Position numbers and translations under genes: made by a program
Source: Allantophomopsis cytisporea
Lineage: Eukaryota > Ascomycota > Leotiomycetes > Phacidiales > Phacidiaceae
DNA: 64,000 nucleotides
Direction: 5' to 3'
NCBI GenBank assembly: GCA_024752435.1
Contig: CP103036.1
Location: 1,736,001-1,800,000 of the forward strand
Part shown: positions 51,031 to 60,159 of the stretch, in pieces
Numbering within the stretch: the first letter of the stretch is position 1
Layout: each line of letters opens with the position of its first letter
Notes under the pieces: model-generated
Database searches by the model: none
The model's input: only the letters and a program-made list of their open reading frames with translations
Told to the model about the DNA's origin: nothing

Positions 51031-52068
51031 CTGGTCGTCGAAATTGAGTTGGTTATGGTTCCTGAATCGTTCCTTTCATCTCAAGTCATCCGATCTAACA
51101 ACCTTATTAGGTTTCAGATGACTCTAATGCCTCAAGAAGACTATCTTGACCAAAACTGCAGGCGATCTGTAAAGTTGGACATGGAATGTCATGATCCGAC
51201 AAGAGTGCTGCATCAAGAGTGGTTAGATCTTACTGGGATGCATATTAAAGATGCTTAATCATCTTCAGCTAAGGCTTCTTTCAATGAATTATGCACCTGG
51301 ATTTATAAGCAAAAGATTGGATGAGGCGCCAAGGGATCCAGAATTCAAAATGATTCGTAGGGGGATCTTTCCTCTGTGAAGGTAGTCTGAGTTATGAACA
51401 TGCGAGGATAGCCGTATGTGTCCGCGGAAATAGCTACCCCCATAAGGCAAAAGTAATTTATTAGAAGGTTAGTATGACCCGTAAAATTGGAAAGTCATAA
51501 TATCTTTTGGCATATGTTAACTCGATTGAATGGAAACAAGGTTTCGTGCAAGTCTTTCAGGTAGATATTCATCACTCTGTTTCTTGGGGATAAAAGCAAT
51601 ATGACCTCCACATCAGTTCCTTTTGGAGGCGACTCTGGAAAGCTGCGCAAATTAGCAGTTGTATTGATCCTTTGCCGAAAACTAATATATAGCTCGCGAG
51701 ATCAACAACGATCCCAGAAGATTCTTGTAAGTCCTTTTTGAGCCTTTGTTCACATTTGTGACAACTCTGCTTCTTTCTTTGCGATGGCGGGTCATACACT
51801 TATGTACATGAATATATACTGAGTTACACTTCTAGCCAATCTCGAAGAATTATCAACTCTGGATGCCAAAGCCACATTATATGGCAACCTAGTTACTTTG
51901 TTGAGAAATATTCCACACTTAATCAGGAAATTCATCCTGATGTATGATTTGACTATCAACGACAATGAAATTCTATTGGGTATTCTCACCAAGCAACCAG
52001 CAGACATCTTTTTATGGCTCTTCATTGTCACCATAATTGCGATCCCCTGCTCAATTTTCACCGTGTAG
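51031..52068 (+). other. Coding-like fragments, unassigned
   Basis: Three open stretches look protein-like but lack starts. 51031-51258 follows an AATGTAG acceptor-like string and reads LVVEIELVMVPESFLSSQVI onward to TAA. 51693-51726 and 51836-52068 join across a 109-nt GTAAGT-CTAG intron into about 88 codons (STLDAKATLYGNLVTLLRN, then a hydrophobic end) before TAG. They may be exons of one decayed gene, perhaps with the 50459 frame. No family is recognised. The remaining bases between these pieces show nothing. Confidence 0.2.
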
Positions 52069-52361
52069 GACTGCTACGATGAAAACCATAATCCTTGTTC
52101 AGCCTCTGAGTTGAAATTGCTAAAGATAAAGAACCAAAAGAAAGTTACTCTCTAGAGCAGTGCTAGGTGTTTGCGCAGATAGCCATGGTCAAGCTACAAC
52201 ACGCTCTATATAATTGGAAGACCCTAATGCTCTCGAAAAATACACAATCAAGAATTTCACACAGACACAAAGCTCAATCTTAGAAACTCGACGATTTCGA
52301 TTCTATCTCCGAGAACATAGATTTGAAATCGAGAGCCAACTTGCGGATATATCAGCACTTT

Positions 52362-52553
52362 ATGGTTGATCATCATGGCAATTGTAACAACGAGGCTATT
52401 GTTCAATACTATGAAGTCATCGTGTACAGCTCAAGCAGCCTTGAACGGTAGTCTTCCGCTCTTATTAATAGTCAGCGTGCATGAGAACTTGCTAACACCT
52501 TCATTACAGTGATGGGTTCAAGTCGATGGCCTGTTCATGTATTCTGCAGTAAA
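52362..52553 (+). CDS. Candidate small spliced gene, 42 aa
   Basis: A TATATAA string at about 52207 lies 155 nt upstream of the first ATG (52362). Exon 52362-52447 joins 52511-52553 across a 63-nt intron with a GTAGTC donor, a TGCTAAC branch-like element and a TTACAG acceptor, giving 42 residues (MVDHHGNCNN... ACSCILQ). The same frame is open upstream through 14 further protein-like codons to an acceptor-like CTTAG, so the coding part could be longer. A second frame (ATG at 52375) is also open across the same intron and gives 45 residues. The intron is therefore better supported than the protein. Family unknown. Confidence 0.3.
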
Positions 52554-53050
52554 GAGGCGAAGGAGCATTAAAATGCGACCGTAGCACGGCTATGGACTAT
52601 TTCATTGCTCCGTGGAGATATAGCACGAGATACTGAACGAAGCAGATGATAGGTTGATTGTTCGCCGTCATCATCTGTCACCGAATTCCAGGCCTGATTC
52701 TCTCACCGAGCACCCTTTGGTCGCCATTAGCACTTGAGACCTAGAAATATAGTCTTGCTCACCGACGCGTAGACTGACCGATTCTTTCCTTATTAAGACC
52801 GTAAGATATCTCGGAAGATATTTGATACCCTATTCTCTTCGCTTTCAAAAAGCTTTGTGCTGTTGATATTCAAGTTAATTCCATGACTTTCGATCTTCGT
52901 TATAGGACGAACTAAATCTAAGGCAGACTGAGGAAGTCTGGCGGCTTACTGAGAAAGCTAGGACTTCAGGTTCTCTTCTGTCCGACTTTATTAATCCTTC
53001 GGCGTTCGTTCTGCCAACAACTAACGAAAGACATCTCAATAACCTTCAAC
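52554..53050. other. No gene seen
   Basis: About 500 bp of unremarkable spacer between the small spliced unit and the overlapping frames downstream. Confidence 0.5.
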
Positions 53051-53472
53051 ATGAAGGATATTTTACGCCGAGAAACCGCCTTCCATCCAATACTGCGATG
53101 TAATAGGCAGGCACTTCGGATCCTTCTCACGATAAATCACAGAGAACCAACGGCACTCCCTTTTTGTAGGATCTTACGGCGTACTGAATGGGGCGATGAT
53201 GCCTATTTAGTATTGCTTGAATATATTGTTGGGGGCCAAAAGACATGGGATTCGTCACCGTTAAGGGCGCACGGGTGAGAAACCCCTGATGATAAGGCTG
53301 CATTTTGATAGCCAAACGCAATTTCCGCTAAAGTGATAGGTGGAAACCATCCTGGAGCTGAAAGACATGCCTTGCTTCTGATATGCTTGTGAGCCATGTA
53401 CATAAGCGCGTGGCGCAGCCAACATAATTTCCTACAATACCGGCGTATAAGTACCGCCACTGCCGCGTCCAT
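53051..53472. other. Overlapping antisense ORFs of 75 and 89 codons
   Basis: On the plus strand, ATG at 53051 (context CAACATGA, A-rich leader) opens 75 codons ending 53278: a basic MKDILRRETAFHP start, then an ALRILL helix. On the minus strand, ATG at 53472 opens 89 codons ending 53203, with a basic N-terminus and a C-terminus around PGWFPPITLAEIAFGYQNA. They overlap by 76 nt, so at most one is likely real. Neither is recognised. The minus-strand product has the more protein-like C-terminal half; the plus-strand start has the better leader. Confidence 0.25.
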
Positions 53473-53562
53473 CTTCGATTCTAGTCTCCAGAAAGGCCAC
53501 CATTTTATAAGCCACCAACTTTATCTCGACCATAATCTTCGTTAGTGTATATGACTTGAATC

Positions 53563-54599
53563 ATGAAGGGATTGAATGTCTTTTTCGCCGCTGCATTTGC
53601 AGCAGTGGCAGTCGCTTCACCACTGAGTGTAGGTACCGAAACTTGCGAATGGGAGTCAGTTCAGTTCTAACATCAACAATAGTGGTTGAAAAACACCAAA
53701 TCCGTTAATACCGCGGTCCAAGATGCTGGGATTGATCAACGAGAGCCACAGGTTGAAGCTCGCGCAAATGTCAATGTGAATTGTCCTGGTAAGCATCAAC
53801 CTGAGCACGCACCTGAACAGAACTGAGTGGAAACTAACTTATGGATTAGACTGTAGTAAGAGATCTTTTCCTGAACGTGCGATTTCATTCGACTGACGTT
53901 GTTAGTCATTCCATCAGTGGTCATCACAGACACCGAACCCGAGATTCCCGCAATTCAAGTTGCTTCAATTGATCAACGAGAGTCAGATACAAATTGTTCA
54001 CTAACCGTAGGTAAGCATCAACCTAACCATGCATCTAATCAAGAATTAAAGTGGAAGCTAATTTGTGGATTAGGGTGTGATTGTCCAGGTACGCATCAAT
54101 CTAAGCACACATCTGACCAAGAACCGAGTAGAAACTAATTTGTGGATTAGACTGTAGTAAGAGAGTCTTTCTCGAGCATGTGATTTCATTCGACTGATAA
54201 TGTTAGTCGTTGGATCAGTTATCAACACAGACACAGACACAGACATAGACACAGACACAGAAACCGAGGTAAGTACTACTACGCATTCAACAATAGATGA
54301 AGGGCTAAGAAACATAGATCACGCCTAGAGAAATAGAAACTAGGAGTAAGTCTCCCAATGAAAAGTCTATATCGACAAGGATTGATGTGCAGCATTAGGA
54401 CCTGTCAAGACATGTCCAGGTAAGCATTTGTTCCTCCATCACCCTCCTCGGGCCTACTAATGCGGAAGCAGATTGCAGTAATAACCCTTCATCCCAAAGA
54501 ACCTAGCACAGATACTCACCAATATCGATAGTCATCGCTATCGTTGAAGAAGACAGTGAGAGCAACAAGGAAGGTGAAGATGAAGGCAAGGATGACTGA
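53563..54599 (+). CDS. Secreted acidic protein with 6-nt microexons and CPDC motifs, 162 aa
   Basis: Eleven exons read in one frame: 53563-53628, 53683-53788, 53850-53855, 53906-54010, 54074-54088, 54151-54156, 54207-54268, 54318-54345, 54399-54419, 54472-54477, 54532-54599. All ten introns are GT-AG and 49-63 nt. Exon 1 is a signal peptide (MKGLNVFFAAAFAAVAVASP). Three 6-nt exons (ACTGTA, ACTGTA, ATTGCA), each between phase-1 introns, encode Asp-Cys and complete C-P-D-C-I three times. The third copy differs only by synonymous changes, which argues for selection on Asp-Cys. Other exons carry IDQRE twice, an Asp/Thr repeat and an acidic C-terminus. A TTTTATAA string lies about 55 nt upstream. 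The role is unknown: CPDC is a CxxC motif as in redox or metal-binding proteins, and secretion plus small size would suit an effector. The exon joins are my inference. Confidence 0.72.
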
Positions 54600-55413
54600 G
54601 CTTAAAGTAGAGGGGTAGGAACTTGCTAGGATAATATTCAATGTCTTTATATGCTGTTATTATGTTGAATATAACTTTAGTTCAATGCTATGTTAGTGTG
54701 TTTTGCGCATGCTGAAAGTGAAAAGGAGCATAATATAAACAAACTAATGTGATTGATCGGTGGGGCGGAGTTCCTATGTGAGTATGTATCGGTAATAACG
54801 TATGAACCAGGAACTGAGATTACATAGCCATGTGAAATCCTTCCACTTCTGTTTTTCTCACAATGAATTCTTCTTCAAGTCCAGGCACGAGGCCAAGATC
54901 CCAATGAAAAAAAGATCCCACAAGGGAAGCCATCAAAAATTAAGCTAGGTGATGCTCCCGAAGGAGTCTCAACACTACCAACACCGCGATGTGCAATGCA
55001 GGTCGGCCAGTGTCCGCCCCAAAGTTCTTGACCTGAGGAGCAGCCAGCAAGGTAAGTATGAAGAAGAAAGGAAGAGGATTGCTGGATGAAGAGGCTGTAT
55101 TTATAGGCAGTCAAGCTGCTCTCGCTAAGAGAATCGCTAAGGGACGATTTTTGATTTCTGTGACATGTTTGCTTTGTGTTTGTTTGATGTTTGCTGAAGT
55201 GAGTGAGGGGATGACTCGTAAATAACATGATGGTGTCGTTGAAGGGTGTGGCTGTCATGACTCGTGAGGTCAGAATCTGGAGGCTGGGTTGTTTATCATG
55301 AGGTTATTCATAATAAAAATGTACTTTGTTCAAGCGAAGGTAAGGCATCCTTTTTTATACCAACCAAACCTTTATTACGAGCACAGCTCTTCAGTCTCAT
55401 TATAACTGACTAA
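54600..55413. other. Intergenic with possible minus-strand transcript
   Basis: A TATAAATA box on the minus strand (about 55093-55100) precedes C/T-rich leader-like sequence. Downstream of it are two short frames: a 127-codon frame ending 54875 whose protein-like part is GGHWPTCIAHRGVGSVETP, and a 37-codon ATG frame starting MASLVGSFFHWD. I could not join them into a convincing gene. Confidence 0.35.
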
Positions 55414-55833
55414 TTAAAGTACCTTTTCAAGAGCCTGATCAAGCCCCTTCCACCACTCTTCCTGTGGAAACTCTGGCGCTCTTGTTTCGCGCCCAATGGC
55501 TGTGTTTATAGCACTTTCCCATCCCCGGGGACTATGGTACTGATCGTCGATATTACAGAGATAAAAGCTCAGTATTTGCTATAGAGGTAGAGTCTTAAGG
55601 CTGTACTCAAGAGAGTAAGACAATGTAGGGCGTCATTTCCTCGAATGACATGCCAACCCATCACGCATATCCCAACCTTTGGTGGCAAAACATGAACGAA
55701 TTGAATGGATCTGCACGTAAGTGGCTCAGTATCACAGAACTAGCTCGATTTCTTCACCGGAAAAACGCAGGAGTCCTGGTGTGGGGGCCAAAACACTATA
55801 GTCATATATTGAAGGCGGCCTGAAGACTTGCAT
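55414..55833 (-). pseudogene. Small unrecognised gene broken by an in-frame TGA
   Basis: Exons 55833-55758, 55710-55622 and 55578-55414 join in frame to 110 codons. Exon 1 starts MQVFRPPSIYDYSVLAPTPG. Exon 2 reads DPFNSFMFCHQRLGYA, then TGA at 55663-55661, then WVGMSFEEMTPY. Exon 3 is the most protein-like, with NIDDQYHSPRGWESAINTA and FPQEEWWKGLDQALEKVL before TAA. Intron 1 is 47 nt (GTGAAG/GTGCAG). Intron 2 is 43 nt with a weak GTCTTA donor. I recognise no family; the product looks globular and cytosolic, with no signal peptide. A single stop in otherwise clean sequence suggests recent inactivation, a sequencing error, or a wrongly placed splice. It lies between the microexon gene and the MFS gene. 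Confidence 0.48.
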
Positions 55834-56435
55834 ACTCAGCCCTCGGTCAGCCAAAACAGGCCAATCGTCTCCACATGTCGGCACTTGCGCTTATTTTCCC
55901 TTACATTAGTGCAACGTTTCGCTTGTCATAGCTCGATTGCTGGTAATACCAATCAGTGGCCATGATGCGTGTGGTCTAACCATAAGCAATAAGAATCTGA
56001 GATTTTCTACACTCATGCACGTGGTCACTTGCTGCAACAATATCAATATGCATCCCAGCATCTTCACATCTTCGGGTCAGCAGACTAGTGGGGGCGCATG
56101 AGATATGGATGGGATGTGTTTTGGACATGAAGCTTAGGTGGGACCAACAGAATTTCTAGAACCGAGACGAAGAAATTAGAGCGTTAAGAACCATGTGTCA
56201 CAAACGGGAGACCATAAATGAGAGTATGATAACTAGATTGTACAACCATCCATAGACACTGCCAATGTTTGCCACAAGAAGTCTGTTCTTCTCAAGATTA
56301 CCCATTCTTTTTGCCACCTTCCCACATCCATGCGTCTAAAAATCCCATACTAGAAATGAGACCCCAAAAATGCCATGATGAACAACGAAATGCCAAAAGA
56401 TGAAAAACAATCAAGGTAAAGGGATGAACACATCA
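55834..56435. other. Intergenic, no gene seen
   Basis: Promoter side of the broken small gene and 3' flank of the MFS transporter gene. No supported frame. Confidence 0.5.
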
Positions 56436-58462
56436 TCACATGAAACTAGTCGCACCAGTCGTCTTCCCACTCTCACTTTGCCCAATGCCGTTGCTGTGTC
56501 TCTCTCCACCAGGCCCAATAATGCCCGTACCCAGCGGCCCCGAGAATCGTCTCTGAGAGTTCAAACTCGGGATGTCAACACCATTCGCATACTCGCCTGT
56601 AATAGCATTCCTCTCACCGCCGTTAGGGATATCCCTGTGTTCAGATTCCGGCAGAAGAGTCTCCTCATAATTGACCTCATCCTCATCCTCGTCATCATCT
56701 TGATCCTGGGTTCCCCCAAATCCTTCCATCTCGACCAAAAACCACGCGGGAATCACGCCCACAAGACTCATGAGCGCAAGCGTCCACCAGGGCGTGATAA
56801 CATAGCCATGCTTCACACCAAAACTGAATGCCAGACCCCCGACAGCTGGACCAGCGGCACGACCGATGGCCGATACGGAAGTGGCGAATCCATTGAGGGT
56901 GCCGAGGACGCGGAGACTGAGGGCGGAGTTGGTCATGAGGATGGTGATGCAGGGAAAGGCGAAGATGCCGCAGGTGCCTCGGGCGAGCATGATGATGAAT
57001 ATGACCAATTGTTGATATACTGGCGACTCGATGAGGGCAGTGTAGGGCGTGATTATGTATATTAGAGGGAACGCTACAACGCAGAACTTAAAGCATCTTA
57101 GGATTCCATATTTGCGCGCTACTGGTGGGAATACCACGAATTGGGTGAAGCAGCCTACAGCGCCGTATCTGAGGTTGTTAGGCATGGTTTGGTATTGGAA
57201 GATAGGTAGTGATGCACTTACAAGCTGAACAGCGTACCAATGCGGTCAGAATCGAGGCCAAAGCCACCTTCGAACTTGAAAGGAAGAGAAGTGTTAGGTG
57301 AGTTTGGGTCCAGACGTGGTTGATGCATAAAAACTGTGAGAAGTTGGTCGAATGTCACAACATGGAGCGACAAACATGCGTATGCGATCAAGTTGATAGT
57401 TGATTGGCGTGTGAAGACCTCTTTCAAGGACGGCGGTGGAAGAGATGGTTTTAGATCTTGAGAAGGGCGTTCTTCATCTTGCTTGGAAGAAAGAGATTGC
57501 GATGAGGATGCAGGCAGGAGAGCCTCAGTCTCACCACTCTCTTCTTTGGGAGAGAAATGTAGATGCTGGGATATCTTCTTAATCGTCATTTTAAATCCAG
57601 CCAGGAGCTTTTGTCCAAGGATGAGGCCATAGTCCCGACTATATTTCTTAGCCTCCATTGTTTCATGGAGGAATAGAACACCCGTAGTGATGCCAATCAT
57701 GAAGAGAACAGCAGTAGCCATGTTGGGCAGAGCGAAAGGAAATTCGTTGAAGAATTTACTCTTGCCAAATACATCGGGAAAGCGGCGTGCAGGGCTTGCA
57801 AAGAACCCACCGATAGATGGGCCAAGAATACTTCCTATTGTCCAACTATTTTTACACAATGAGCAACGGAGTCAGTTTTATGCGTTAGGACAGCGACTCA
57901 CACGAGAGGCATAATAGAAAAGGCACGGGGTTGTAGGACTTTCTCAGGCACCATTTCAGCAACCATAGTTCTAATAATGCCTACATTACCATTACAAGCT
58001 CCGGCCAGAGATCGTGCTGTAATGGCCCAAGGTAAACTTCTAGACATTCCAAAGATAAGACTGGTAATCATAGTAAGAGTCAATCCGATCATGATGACTG
58101 GTTTCCGTCCGTAACGGTCGGAAGCTCTTCCCCACATGATAGCAGTAAGGCACTGTGAAAGCGAAAAGCAGGCTGAGGTGATCCCAACCCATTTTGGAGC
58201 TTCTTTGCGAGGGACACCAAACGATTCTATCATTTCGGGCTGCACATTGTCAGTGATGGTTATTTCGTGTCACGTGGGTAGCGACTCACGAGATATGGAA
58301 AGACCGAAGTCATAACAACTGGTTCTGCGAATCTACATATTGCTGAATATTCATTAGCATAGGAAAACAATGGGGAATGGCGGTTCATGGAGCCTCACCT
58401 AAAATGGATAGTTGCTGTACAGGTAGTTTTGGCTCCTGTGAAGATCTCTTCTTCGCCGCCAT
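56436..58462 (-). CDS. Major facilitator superfamily transporter, 603 aa
   Basis: Five exons, 58462-58399, 58342-58290, 58239-57902, 57845-57222 and 57168-56436, join to 603 aa; introns are 50-57 nt. The N-terminus reads LAICRFAEPVVMTSVFPYLP, typical of a group of fungal DHA1-like transporters related to yeast YCR023C. The MFS signature GRASDRYGRKP follows the second span. About twelve hydrophobic segments are visible, with a long polar central loop (about residues 250-330, ALLPASSSQS) and an acidic then Gly/Asn-rich cytosolic C-tail. It is a proton-coupled plasma-membrane or vacuolar carrier; the substrate cannot be told. The first two exons are short (64 and 53 nt). It is divergent from the M28 peptidase across 1.7 kb. 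Confidence 0.93.
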
Positions 58463-60159
58463 AGCTTCACCACTTTTGGGGAATCGGTGAAACGCAACGA
58501 AAAGATTTTGGAAGCGATTTATTCAACGGGACCATGGAATCTGCGCGACGGAATTCTGTGTGAAAAGGAAGGACTGAGATGATATAATCTCTCGAAGACG
58601 GAGAGAATGGAAGTCAGAGAAGAAGAAAGAAAAAAGCCTTCACGACAGGAAAGCTGGAGGAGGTTCACCAACGGTGTTTTTGGTGTTGGTCTCTCTCGCT
58701 CTGACACAAAAGGACTATGTGATTTCCTCTTACCGAAGGGTTCGCGATCACGTACTCTTGACTCGGAGTATTCCACCGCATAAGAGTATTGAGCGTACAC
58801 AGTACGGAGCAACTACAGGGACAAGATGCGAAATACGGAGAATGATAGTCAGTGTGTCGCATTCGGAGCATGTCCCTTTAACTGATGCGTCGTTTTATCT
58901 CATACTGGGGGGGGGGAGGTTTGAGCGGAACGCTCCGCCACGGCCAATGGTCCCCAGTGCGCACGAGACGCCCCAGGCACAGTCCCAGCGGTATCGGCAT
59001 AATTAACCAATCAGTCGGTGTGGTTTGACAAGCTTTGGGGCGTGACGACTAGACAGCGGTGGGACTGGGATTGGTGATAGTTGATAATGGGGGTGAACGT
59101 TGTGATAGAGCAGTGCCTTTGTAGTACTACAACACGGATGTGGAAGTTGATGAAGTCGATGTCAATGTGGATCAGTCAAGGGACTGTACACAGTGGAAGA
59201 CTTGATGAAGTGGGATGGGTGACACGTGAGGCGGGCGATAAGTGAGGCATTGTTACATCGATTGATGTATCACAGCGTATCATAATTTCCAATCAAATAT
59301 GCAAAACTGCAAAGATGCGAACCCGCCAAGACGATAAATCAAGAGAGAAATGTAACAACTCAGAAGACATGAACGGTCACGCTGATGATGTTCCACATAT
59401 GATGATATAACATCAACAAATTCCCCAACACTGATTTATTTCTCTCGAAATGGAACTCTTTTCTCGATGTGTTGATTTCGCGATTTATCAGCCAGCAAAT
59501 GGTTTATCCGACCGTTGATATGTACCGATCTCCATCATAAGGTACACATATCATACACCATATGAATGGCAAATGACGACTCGATGCTCTCTCGCGAAGC
59601 CTGAGTTGCTGTGCCTGTGCGTGTGCCTGTGCCAGTGCCAGTGCCAGTGCCAGTGCCATAGCTCCAACGCGTGACCATCATCTTCCCCTCTCGGTTAGAG
59701 CATAGTTAAAATAGAGGTTCGCTACATACATACATACTTACATACATACATAGGTGCCTAGCAATAGCTTCATATCTATTATATTTTGTTATTTATAATC
59801 CCGATTTACATAGTTCATTGAAATACCTCTGTCATCTCTTTGCTACTCATCTCTAACCATCATTGGAAGGTCGAAAAGACACGCTCAAAATTTCCAAGAT
59901 CTTCAAGAATCGAAGAGTGGACCCATCCCCGCTCATATCTCTCTCTCACGCACATCATTGCATACTTTCCCCGACAGCTCGCTCGCCTGTCTTCTCCACT
60001 GGCTCATCGAAGCTATCGCGCGATATGCTCTAAGCTATCGTAACTTCGACCCTTGCACATTCTCGTATTGCAGTATATTGTAAAGCTTCATCTCTCCCAC
60101 CTGTTAACCTCTTTCTTTCTCTCTTTCCATCACACGCGCAACAGAGCATTGCTGACATC
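58463..60159. other. Divergent promoter region MFS / M28 peptidase
   Basis: About 1.7 kb without a supported gene. It contains a G homopolymer near 58907, GCCAGT/GCCTGT hexamer repeats (59605-59660) and TACA tetramers (59725-59752). C/T-rich leader-like sequence precedes the peptidase ATG. Confidence 0.5.

Noticed and set aside
49094..53050. Transposon remnant
   Set aside because: The A/T-rich, stop-bearing frames could suggest a mutated transposon, but I saw no terminal repeats, target duplications, reverse transcriptase or transposase motifs.
54875..55258. 127-codon minus-strand frame as a secreted protein
   Set aside because: No ATG suits a signal peptide and the protein-like part cannot be joined to one; only the TATA-like box supports a transcript.
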